The translations under genes and the position numbers were made by a program. A stretch of 9,097 nucleotides of DNA. It comes from DATMXT01 sp035560415 (GTDB taxonomy: Bacteria; Bacillota; Clostridia; Oscillospirales; Feifaniaceae). Where the stretch lies: positions 1 through 9,097 of the forward strand of contig DATMZG010000100.1 in assembly GCA_035560415.1 (NCBI GenBank), in the 5' to 3' direction. Position 1 is the stretch's first letter. Each line of letters starts with the position of its first letter. The notes under the pieces are model-generated. The model searched no databases. It was not told the DNA's origin and saw nothing but the letters and a program-made list of their open reading frames with translations. Below, piece by piece: positions 1-6,212 of the stretch.

Positions 1-530
1 GGGGTTGGCGCGCAGGGCTCTTGCTGCAGCTTTTTCTTTAAAAGCGGCGGCGCCTGCTTTTTCTGGGCGTGCGAGGGCGCCGGGGTGGATTTCGCCTGGG
101 CCAGCACGTCGAGATATTTGAACTTGTTGCAGGCCGACACAAAGGGCGTCGGCGTTTTGCGCTCGCCCATGCCGACGATATACATGCCGGACTCGCGCAG
201 CCGCGAGGCAAGCCGGGTGAAGTCGCTGTCGCTCGAGACGAGGCAAAAGCCCTCGACGTTTCCGGAGTAGAGGATGTCCATCGCGTCGATGATCATGGCC
301 GAGTCGGTGGCGTTTTTTCCGGTCGTGTAGCCGTACTGCTGAATGGGGGTGATGGAGTTCGTGAGCAGCACCGACTTCCAGTTTGCAAGGGCCGGCTTTG
401 TCCAGTCCCCGTATATCCGCTTGTAGGTGGCGGTGCCGTCAATGGCAATCTCATCGAAAATAAATTTGATGTACTTGTCGGACACGTTGTCCGCGTCAAT
501 CAAAACGGCGAACCTTCTGTCGTTTGGCAT
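1..530 (-). CDS. NYN domain (LabA/DUF88-like, PIN-fold) protein, 3' end missing
   Basis: Reading leftward from ATG at 530-528, the frame stays open to the window edge (176 residues, no stop), so the C-terminus is missing. The visible part is a NYN domain, a PIN-like fold of putative metal-dependent RNases. The acidic positions expected for the metal site are present: VLIDADN (D12, D14), KNATDSAMIID (D76, D82) and VSSDSDF (D101, D103). The domain ends near residue 142 (CNKFKYLDVL) and is followed by a Lys/Pro/Gln-rich linker (about 148-176). In many Clostridia relatives such a linker leads to an OST-HTH/LOTUS RNA-binding domain; that part would lie outside the window, so its presence here is inference. 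A GAGGAG ribosome binding site lies at 542-537, seven bases before the ATG. It is transcribed away from the lipoprotein operon. The RNA or DNA substrate is unknown. Confidence 0.9.
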   Translation of the reverse strand, partial: MPNDRRFAVLIDADNVSDKYIKFIFDEIAIDGTATYKRIYGDWTKPALANWKSVLLTNSITPIQQYGYTTGKNATDSAMIIDAMDILYSGNVEGFCLVSSDSDFTRLASRLRESGMYIVGMGERKTPTPFVSACNKFKYLDVLAQAKSTPAPSHAQKKQAPPLLKKKLQQEPCAPT

Positions 531-580
531 ACCTTGCTCCTCACGTTCTATTTAAACTTCTTTTTGCATGATTTTCACTT

Positions 581-610
581 ATTCTATCATATTTTATCCG
601 GTTCAAACAA
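581..610 (-). promoter_or_regulatory. Probable sigma-A promoter of the NYN gene
   Basis: On the minus strand a TTGTTT box (610-605) lies 18 bases from a TAGAAT box (586-581), within an AT-rich stretch that stands out from the GC-rich surroundings. The predicted start near 575 gives a leader of about 45 bases before the ATG at 530. The -35 match is only moderate. A second minus-strand candidate lies inside the palindrome at 642-672. Confidence 0.4.
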
Positions 611-641
611 TGCCGAAACTTGTGCGGGACCTCTCGGGACT

Positions 642-672
642 ATTGTACCACGGCGGGCCGCTGTGCTACAAT
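642..672 (+). promoter_or_regulatory. Promoter of the lipoprotein-peptidase operon, embedded in a 31-bp imperfect palindrome
   Basis: TTGTAC (643-648), an 18-base spacer and TACAAT (667-672) form a sigma-A type promoter. A TG one base before the -10 box (TGCTACAAT) makes it an extended -10. The predicted start near 679 gives a short leader before the ribosome binding site at 691. The whole segment is an imperfect palindrome: 13 of 15 base pairs match around a central G at 657. It therefore also reads as TTGTAG (671-666), 18 bases, TACAAT (647-642) on the minus strand. It could be a bidirectional promoter or a repressor operator; the sequence alone does not decide. Confidence 0.55.
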
Positions 673-690
673 ATAAAAAACTTAATGTCT

Positions 691-698
691 GGAGGCGG
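691..698 (+). promoter_or_regulatory. Ribosome binding site that points to an ATT start codon at 704
   Basis: GGAGGCGG lies here. The GGAGG core ends eight bases before ATT at 704-706, an ideal distance. No ATG, GTG or TTG lies near that spacing: the in-frame codons after the upstream stop (683-685) are TGT CTG GAG GCG GAG ACG ATT CGA GTC. The next in-frame ATG (734) is 38 bases downstream of the core, too far to use it. Confidence 0.6.
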
Positions 699-703
699 AG
701 ACG

Positions 704-1690
704 ATTCGAGTCTTTTCCCTGCTGCTTGCCCTCATGCTCATATTCACCGGCTGCTCCGCCGCCCCCGCCGCCCCCGGCGTCGACGAGGCGGTTGCCGCCG
801 GAGTCCAATATTATGCCAACCATTCAGACACTTGGGAGGAGGCGCTTGCGGCCGCGGCCGTGGGCGTGCCCGTCACCTCGGAGGACTGCGAGGCGCTCAT
901 TGTCATCAGCGACCAGGCCATTCCGACCGGAACTCTCGCGGGATATGTCTGCCTGCTCACGGCCGCCGGCATCGACGCCAAACTGTTTGCCGGCGCAAAC
1001 CTTGCCGCTATGCTGGCCGACCGGCAGCAGGACGGGTCGTTTGGCTTTTTGTACGAAACCGTTTTCTCGGCCCTGGCGCTGGAAGGCGCCGGGGCGGACT
1101 ACGATGTCGACGGGCTGCTGCGGCACCTCATCGCCTCACAGCGGGCGGACGGCAGTTTTGAAGATATGGACACGACGGGGCTCGCCCTGTCGCTGCTCTC
1201 GACCATTGACGACGAGCGGGCAAAGACCATGGCGGACAGGGCGGCCGCTCACTTGCGGCAGGCCGAAATTGACGACGCGGCGCTGCCCTGTGCCGTCATC
1301 GGGCTGACCGATACGGGCGAAAAAACAGATGAGCTTGTGGAGCGGCTGACCCCGCTTCAAGGGGAGGACGGCAGTTTTTCCGACCCCATGGCGCTTGTGG
1401 CGCTCGACGCCGTAAAGGAAGGCGGCAGCGTCTTTGTGCGGCACGCGACCGACACCGCCATGGTGCTGATTTCAATCCAGCACGGCGGGGATACGGTTGT
1501 GACCGGCCGCATTGAGGCCGACGCCGAGGCGGACGCCCTGACCCTGACCAAGCGGTTTTGCGCCAAGCAGGGCATCGACATCGTCGTCGTAGAGGGGCAG
1601 GTGCGGCAGATCGGGCAGTACTCCGGCAGCTGGAAGCTGGCGGAAGGCGCGTCGACCGCGGCCGGCGGCAGCATCACATGGATAAGCTAA
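704..1690 (+). CDS. Lipoprotein with terpenoid-cyclase-like alpha/alpha toroid repeats
   Basis: Read from ATT at 704, the product is 328 residues and begins with a complete lipoprotein signal peptide: R2, a hydrophobic stretch (3-13) and a lipobox ending LIFTGC (acceptor Cys17). The later ATG at 734 would leave only six residues before this Cys and has no ribosome binding site, so I prefer the ATT start. The mature part has three QxxDGSF-type motifs (Q108QDGSF, Q146RADGSF, Q219GEDGSF), each followed by a helix-like segment. Spacings of about 38 and 2 x 36 residues are typical of squalene-cyclase/prenyltransferase-like toroids. No catalytic DxDD or CaaX-transferase site is visible, so binding rather than catalysis seems likely. 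Residues 268-328 faintly resemble a DUF4430 (transcobalamin-like) C-terminal domain, which often accompanies such toroids in Clostridia; that match is tentative. The ligand is unknown. It is followed 32 bases later by pepV. Confidence 0.7.
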   Translation: MRVFSLLLALMLIFTGCSAAPAAPGVDEAVAAGVQYYANHSDTWEEALAAAAVGVPVTSEDCEALIVISDQAIPTGTLAGYVCLLTAAGIDAKLFAGANLAAMLADRQQDGSFGFLYETVFSALALEGAGADYDVDGLLRHLIASQRADGSFEDMDTTGLALSLLSTIDDERAKTMADRAAAHLRQAEIDDAALPCAVIGLTDTGEKTDELVERLTPLQGEDGSFSDPMALVALDAVKEGGSVFVRHATDTAMVLISIQHGGDTVVTGRIEADAEADALTLTKRFCAKQGIDIVVVEGQVRQIGQYSGSWKLAEGASTAAGGSITWIS

Positions 1691-1722
1691 TTTGAGGATA
1701 AATTCAAAGGAGGCTATTTTCT

Positions 1723-3105
1723 ATGGAGTTCAAAACGCTTGCGCAGCAGTACCGCGAGGAGATGCTGAAAACACTGGCCGAGCTTGTCGCAATTCCCTCA
1801 GTGGAGGGCAAACCGGAGCCCGGCGCGCCGTTTGGCCCGGAGTCGGCCGCGGCGCTTGCCTATATGCTCGACAAGGCGAAGGCCCTCGGGCTCAAAGCCG
1901 AGAGTGTCGACAACTACTGTGGCTTTGTCGAGTGGGGCGACGGGGATGAGCTTCTCATCGCCTGCCACCTCGACGTCGTCCCGGCCGGCGAGGGCTGGAC
2001 AACGCCTCCGTTTGAGGCCAGCATCCGGGACGGGAAAATGTACGGCCGTGGCGTCTCCGACAACAAGGGGCAGGCCGTAGGCGCCCTGTACGGGCTCAAG
2101 GCGCTCTCGGAGCTCGGCCTTGCGCCAAAGCGCAAAGTGCGCATTTTCCTTGGGACGCAAGAAGAGAGCGGCATGAAGGACATTGACTACTACCTCACGA
2201 AGCAGCCGCTGCCCGAGTGGGGCATTGTGCCCGACATGGAGTACCCCATTTACAACAAGGAGAAGGGGGGACTGGGCATCCGCGTCCACTATAAGGAGGA
2301 CGGGAACTGCGCGGTCAAGCGCTTCAAGTGCGGCGGCGCCACCAACATATTACCCGACAAGGCCACGGCCGTCCTGTGCGGCAAGCAGGTGACGCTTGCC
2401 GACACCGTCAAAGCCCTTGAGGCCTACAACGCGGGCAAACCCTACAAGATTTTGGCCGAGGAGAAGGACGGGGACATCCTGCTCACGGGGCTTGGCAAGT
2501 CCTGCCACGCCGCCGAGCCCTGGAATGGCTTCAACGCCATTTTCAACCTGGCGGGCTTCCTGTATGAGTTCCTCGGCGAAAAGGCGGGGAACGCCGTCAA
2601 GTTCATTGTGGAGCGCTACGGCATGACCTGGGACGGCGCGCTCTTCGGCGTCAAGTGCGAGGACGACACGGGGCCCCTGACCCTCAACGTCGGCATCATT
2701 GAACTCGAATGCAACAAGGGCTTCAACACAATTGACATCCGCTACCCCTCCACTTTGGACGGGGAGAAAATTTACAATGCCATCTGTGAGAGCGTGAAGG
2801 ACGAGCCGGTGGAACTTGAGATGACCCGCAATTCCGCGCCGCTCATGGTTCCCAACGACGACCCCCACATCCAGATGTTTGCCGACATCTACACCCGCGT
2901 CACCGGCCGTCCCAGCTCCCTCAACTCCTCGGGCGGCGGCACCTATGCCCGCAAACTGCACAACCGCGCCGTCTCCTTCGGCTCGGCGCTCGAGGGAGCT
3001 CCCGGCCACAACATCCACGGCATTGACGAGTTTCTGGTCATTGACGAGTTCATGCTGCACAACGAAATTTATCTCAACGCCATGTACGAGTGGCTGTTCA
3101 AGTAA
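1723..3105 (+). CDS. pepV: M20 family dipeptidase, PepV/Sapep type
   Basis: This is a 460-residue cytoplasmic zinc dipeptidase (no signal peptide), close to the roughly 470 residues usual for PepV. It should cleave dipeptides and other short peptides with a free N-terminus. M20 di-zinc site residues are in order: H82 and D84 (CHLDVVP), bridging D113 (GRGVSDNKG), base/ligand pair E147-E148 (GTQEESG), D171 (VPDMEYP), and H432 near the end (NIHGIDE). H262 in GKSCHAAEP matches the lid-domain His that stabilises the transition state in PepV. The lid/dimerisation insert occupies roughly residues 185-390. The ATG is preceded by AAAGGAGG at 1706-1713, nine bases upstream, which fixes the start. It lies 32 bases after the lipoprotein gene and 11 bases before a second M20 gene, so co-transcription is likely. 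Family assignment is firm; the exact peptide preference is not visible. Confidence 0.93.
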   Translation: MEFKTLAQQYREEMLKTLAELVAIPSVEGKPEPGAPFGPESAAALAYMLDKAKALGLKAESVDNYCGFVEWGDGDELLIACHLDVVPAGEGWTTPPFEASIRDGKMYGRGVSDNKGQAVGALYGLKALSELGLAPKRKVRIFLGTQEESGMKDIDYYLTKQPLPEWGIVPDMEYPIYNKEKGGLGIRVHYKEDGNCAVKRFKCGGATNILPDKATAVLCGKQVTLADTVKALEAYNAGKPYKILAEEKDGDILLTGLGKSCHAAEPWNGFNAIFNLAGFLYEFLGEKAGNAVKFIVERYGMTWDGALFGVKCEDDTGPLTLNVGIIELECNKGFNTIDIRYPSTLDGEKIYNAICESVKDEPVELEMTRNSAPLMVPNDDPHIQMFADIYTRVTGRPSSLNSSGGGTYARKLHNRAVSFGSALEGAPGHNIHGIDEFLVIDEFMLHNEIYLNAMYEWLFK

Positions 3106-3116
3106 GGGGGTTTTGA

Positions 3117-4280
3117 GTGGTCAATAAAATCAAGGTACTCTCTAAGGAAAACCGCGCATATGTCACTGAAATGCGCCGGCATTTCCACATGCACCCCGAG
3201 TCCTCATTGCAGGAGTTTGAGACCTGCAAGCGCATTCAAAAAGAGCTTTCTGAGCTGGGCGTGCCCTTTCGGGTCGTGAACGACATCGGCGTCATCGCTG
3301 AGATTGCGGGCGCAAAGCCCGGCAAGACGGTGGCGCTTCGCGCCGACATCGACGCACTTGAAATCACTGAGAAAAACAAAGTGCCCTACGCCTCCACGGT
3401 CGAGGGCAAAATGCACGCCTGCGGGCACGACGCCCACACGGCCATGCTGCTGGGCGCAGCAAAGGTGCTGTGGGCCATGAGAGATGAGTTCGCGGGCACG
3501 GTCCGGCTCATTTTCCAGCCGGCAGAGGAGCTCATCGCCGGGGCCAAAATCATGATTGAGGCCGGCTGCCTTGAGGGCGTCGACAGCATTTTCGGCATCC
3601 ACGTCGCCTCGGCCTTCAAGGTCGGGCAGGTCGACTGCGTGCCCGGCCCCCGCATGGCTTCGGCCGACATGATGACGGTCACGGTCAACGGAGTCAGCGG
3701 ACACGGCGCCAGGCCGGACCAGTGCATTGACGCCGTCGTCATCACGGCCGCCATCGCCATGAACCTCCAGACCATCGTCAGCCGCGAGTACAGCCCGCTT
3801 GAGCCGACCGTCGTCACGATCGGGCAGATGCAGGCCGGCACCCGCGCCAACATCATCGCAAACAAGGGCACTTTGGAGCTCTCGATTCGCTCTTTCTCGC
3901 CCGAGATTCGTGCGGGGCTCATCGAGTCGATCAAGCGGGTTGCGACCGGCACTGCGCAGGCGCTGCGGGGCACCGTGGAGTTCAAATTGAGCCAGGGCAC
4001 GCCGCCCACCATCAACCACGAGGGGCCAACCGAGATTGCCCGTGCAGCGGCAAAGGAGGTCTACGGCGGGGACTGCTTTGTCGAGCGGGAAAAGCAGACC
4101 GGCAGCGAGGACTTCGCCTATTACGCCGAGCGCATCCCGGCCGCCATCGCCTTTGTCGGCTCAGCGGTTCCCGGCCCCTATGTCCCGCACCACAACGAGC
4201 ACTTCGACATTGACGAAAACGTGCTCGAAGGCGGCACGGCGCTCTATACGGCCTATGCGCTTACGGCGCTTTCTAAGTAA
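3117..4280 (+). CDS. M20D amidohydrolase (hippurate/N-acyl-amino-acid hydrolase type)
   Basis: This is a 387-residue metal-dependent amidohydrolase of the M20D group (HipO, AmhX and IAA-amino-acid hydrolase relatives), which removes acyl groups from amino acids or cleaves similar amides in the cytoplasm. Family hallmarks are RRHFHMHPESSLQE (20-33), RADIDALEI (75-83), HACGHDAHTAMLLGA (100-114; ligands C102 and H104), QPAEE (134-138; base E137, ligand E138), GIH (H162), SGHGARP (194-200), GSEDFAYY (329-336) and the terminal HHNEHFD with ligand H359. The start is GTG at 3117 with a purine-rich AAGGGGG ribosome binding site at 3104-3110, which overlaps the end of the pepV stop codon. The 11-base gap suggests translational coupling. 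A strong terminator follows within 20 bases, making this the last gene of the unit. The substrate cannot be told from sequence. Confidence 0.92.
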   Translation: MVNKIKVLSKENRAYVTEMRRHFHMHPESSLQEFETCKRIQKELSELGVPFRVVNDIGVIAEIAGAKPGKTVALRADIDALEITEKNKVPYASTVEGKMHACGHDAHTAMLLGAAKVLWAMRDEFAGTVRLIFQPAEELIAGAKIMIEAGCLEGVDSIFGIHVASAFKVGQVDCVPGPRMASADMMTVTVNGVSGHGARPDQCIDAVVITAAIAMNLQTIVSREYSPLEPTVVTIGQMQAGTRANIIANKGTLELSIRSFSPEIRAGLIESIKRVATGTAQALRGTVEFKLSQGTPPTINHEGPTEIARAAAKEVYGGDCFVEREKQTGSEDFAYYAERIPAAIAFVGSAVPGPYVPHHNEHFDIDENVLEGGTALYTAYALTALSK

Positions 4281-4297
4281 ATATTCTACTTAATTCA

Positions 4298-4337
4298 AAG
4301 GGCCGCAAGCGAATGCTTGCGGCCCTTCATGTTTTTT
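4298..4337 (+). terminator. Rho-independent terminator between convergent genes
   Basis: A perfect 13-bp GC-rich stem (4298-4310 pairing with 4315-4327) with a GAAT loop is followed, after CATG, by a run of six T (4332-4337). It ends the M20 operon. The same stem lies directly after the nadE stop on the opposite strand. There the trailing sequence (TTTGAATT) is a poorer T-run, so termination in that direction is plausible but weaker. The last two T of the plus-strand run are the complement of the nadE TAA stop. Confidence 0.9.
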
Positions 4338-6144
4338 ATCGGCAGGTCGGCAGGTCGGAGGGGAAGATGTAGTCGTGCAGCGTGAAATTTGTGATGGCGG
4401 GGCTTTCAGTGGCGCAGGCCCGCTTGAACTGGCCCGCGACGAACTTCTTGCGGAAGGTCGAAAGAAATCGGGCGAGCTCCTCTCCGGTGAGCTCGGGGAA
4501 GGCGGCTGCGGCGTAGAGCAGGAGTTTTTCGTCCGAAAATCCGTATTTGACGGTGTGGAAGAGGAAGAAGTCGTGCAGCTCGTAGGGTCCCAGGATGTTC
4601 TCGGTGCCCTGGGTCTCGGCTCCGCCCGGCAGCAGCTCGGGGCTGACCGGCGTGTCGAGTATGTCCTTTAGGGCCACGCGAAGGTCCTCTGAGAAGGAGA
4701 GGGCCGCAATGTTGCCGACAATGCCTCTGATCATGCCCTTTGTCAGGCAGGAGTTGACGCCGTAGCCCGCCAGATGGTCGCCGCCGAACGTGCACCAGCC
4801 GAGCGAAATCTCGGAGAGGTCGCCGGTGCCGAGCATGAGGGCGCCCTCTGTGTTGGCCATGTCGAGCAGAATCTGGGTGCGCTCTCTGGCCTGCGCGTTC
4901 TCGTATGTGGCGTTGTGGACAGCGGGGTTGTGGCCGATGTCCTCAAAGTGCTGGGTGACGCTCTTCGCGATGGGGACCTCCCGGAAGGTCGCCCCGAGCT
5001 CGCGAATTAATGTGAGAGCGTTTTGATAAGTCCGGTCGGTCGTGCCAAAGCCCGGCATCGTGACGGCGACGAGGTTTTCGCACGGCAGGCCCAGCATTTC
5101 GATGGCGCCGGAGGCCACAAGCAGGGCCAGCGTGGAGTCGAGGCCGCCCGACACCCCGACAATGACTTTTTGGAGGCCGGTGCCGGTCAGCCTGCCGCAG
5201 AGGGCAAGCTTTTGCAGCTCAAAGAGCTCGCTGTAGAGTTCAAGCTGGCCCATGGAGGTCTCGGGCAGATAGGGGGTGCGGGAGACGGTGCGCTTCAAGT
5301 CATGCCGGCTGCGGGTCGCCCCGGTCAGTTCAATGATGACGGCGTCGGCGGCCTCGCCGCACTTTGCCGAGCGCACAATGTCGAGGTCGATGTCATAGGC
5401 CGTAAGCAGCGGGTCAAGCCCGTTTTGGCGGGTGACGCCCGCCATGCCAAAGGGCTCCGCCGCCGCCGTAAACCCGCGGTAGACGTGCCGGCCGGTCGAC
5501 TCCCCGGCGCCGGCGCTGCATATGACGAGGGCGCTTTTGCACTTGTCGGCCCGGCCCGCCAGTAAGCTCTTATAGTCGGTTCCCGCCATTGCCGGACAGG
5601 CGGCGGGGCAGAGGACGACATCGCAGCCCACGGCGCGAAGTTGCGTTTCAGTCAGCGGCGGGCGGGAGAGGTCGGGGGCCGGAAGGACCGAAAAAGCGGC
5701 GTCGTTTGAAAAACGGAAGACGGCGCCCGCAGCCACGGGAGTACCTCCCGGCATCTCGGGCGCGCCTTTGCACAGGCTCAGCGGGGAGGAGGCGGTGGCG
5801 GACGGCACATAGGCGAGGAGCCGGCCGGCTTGCAGGACGGCGCAGGCCGCCGTGCGTACCCCGCCAAGGCGCACAGGAAGCGAGACGACGACGGCGAAAT
5901 CATAGTCTTCGCTCGCTTTGACGACGGCGTGCAGGGCCTTGTCCGCGTTTGTCAGGAGGTCGGCTTGTCCGAAAAGGCTGCCGCAGGTGGCGCCGGTCAG
6001 GCAAAGCTGCGGAAAGAGCACAATGTCCGGCCGCAGCGACCGGGCTTGTCCCAACATTCGGACGATCTCCTCGGCGTTTTCGGCCGGGCACCCCACCGTC
6101 ACTCGCGGGACGGCTGCCACAACCCTCAAAATATTGTCTGCCAT
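4336..6144 (-). CDS. nadE: NAD(+) synthetase, two-domain form with a substituted glutaminase triad
   Basis: The 602-residue product joins an N-terminal nitrilase-fold (glutaminase) domain (about 5-275) to a C-terminal ATP-dependent NAD synthetase domain (about 300-600), which amidates nicotinic acid adenine dinucleotide to NAD+. The synthetase half looks functional: PP-loop SGGLDS (332-337), TMPGFGTTDRTY (362-373), TYENAQARERTQILLD (413-428) and GTGDLSEISLGWCTFGGDH (439-457). The glutaminase half does not. The catalytic Glu of FPELCLTG is Gln46, the Lys following the VP element is Ser115, and the region aligning with the ICEDLW nucleophile reads PAPDLS (Ala156). The 69-residue spacing Q46-S115 equals that of E52-K121 in the M. 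tuberculosis enzyme, supporting this alignment. It probably uses free ammonia. ATG at 6144 is chosen because AAGGAGG (6159-6153) is eight bases upstream; an in-frame GTG at 6171 lies before that site. Confidence 0.93.
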   Translation of the reverse strand: MADNILRVVAAVPRVTVGCPAENAEEIVRMLGQARSLRPDIVLFPQLCLTGATCGSLFGQADLLTNADKALHAVVKASEDYDFAVVVSLPVRLGGVRTAACAVLQAGRLLAYVPSATASSPLSLCKGAPEMPGGTPVAAGAVFRFSNDAAFSVLPAPDLSRPPLTETQLRAVGCDVVLCPAACPAMAGTDYKSLLAGRADKCKSALVICSAGAGESTGRHVYRGFTAAAEPFGMAGVTRQNGLDPLLTAYDIDLDIVRSAKCGEAADAVIIELTGATRSRHDLKRTVSRTPYLPETSMGQLELYSELFELQKLALCGRLTGTGLQKVIVGVSGGLDSTLALLVASGAIEMLGLPCENLVAVTMPGFGTTDRTYQNALTLIRELGATFREVPIAKSVTQHFEDIGHNPAVHNATYENAQARERTQILLDMANTEGALMLGTGDLSEISLGWCTFGGDHLAGYGVNSCLTKGMIRGIVGNIAALSFSEDLRVALKDILDTPVSPELLPGGAETQGTENILGPYELHDFFLFHTVKYGFSDEKLLLYAAAAFPELTGEELARFLSTFRKKFVAGQFKRACATESPAITNFTLHDYIFPSDLPTCR

Positions 6145-6161
6145 AACGTGAGCCTCCTTGA

Positions 6162-6190
6162 TTGACGACACAATAATATGATATTATAAC
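6162..6190 (+). promoter_or_regulatory. Promoter of the DUF362-ispE run
   Basis: TTGACG (6162-6167), 17 bases, then TATAAC (6185-6190) gives a good sigma-A match. The predicted start near 6197 leaves a leader of only about 16 bases before the ATG at 6213, just enough for the GAAAGGGG ribosome binding site (6198-6205). Its -10 box physically overlaps that of the divergent nadE promoter. Confidence 0.55.
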
Positions 6191-6211
6191 ACGGGTAGAA
6201 AGGGGATACAA
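6183..6211 (-). promoter_or_regulatory. nadE promoter, extended -10 type
   Basis: On the minus strand TTGTAT (6211-6206), 17 bases, then a perfect TATAAT (6188-6183) preceded by TGT (TGTTATAAT) form a strong extended -10 promoter. The predicted start near 6176 gives a leader of about 32 bases to the ATG at 6144, including the AAGGAGG site. It overlaps the opposing promoter, so the two cannot easily be occupied together. An AT-rich inverted repeat (6173-6187, ATAATAT-G-ATATTAT) lies over the start region and could be an operator. Confidence 0.65.
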
Positions 6212-6212
6212 C

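Noticed and set aside
740..790. GCC/CCC-rich stretch as a repeat or structured RNA
   Set aside because: It encodes the Ala/Pro-rich linker just after the lipobox Cys, a usual feature of lipoproteins.
69..1307. Long plus-strand open frame of about 410 codons across the NYN gene and into the lipoprotein gene
   Set aside because: It is antisense to the clear NYN domain, has low-complexity Arg/Pro-rich content after 700, and no recognisable motif; it is a by-product of GC-rich DNA.
2350..3060. Minus-strand open frame opposite pepV (236 codons)
   Set aside because: It mirrors a gene with firm M20 motifs and has no ribosome binding site or family signature.
3204..4019. Minus-strand open frame opposite the M20D gene (271 codons)
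   Set aside because: A shadow of a well-supported gene; its sequence shows no domain, and long antisense frames are expected at this GC content.
5023..5565. Plus-strand open frame opposite nadE (180 codons)
   Set aside because: The minus strand carries conserved nadE residues throughout; no start signal or motif supports the opposite frame.
6145..6171. GTG at 6171 as the nadE start, adding nine residues
   Set aside because: The AAGGAGG site at 6159-6153 would lie inside the coding region; the ATG at 6144 has ideal spacing.
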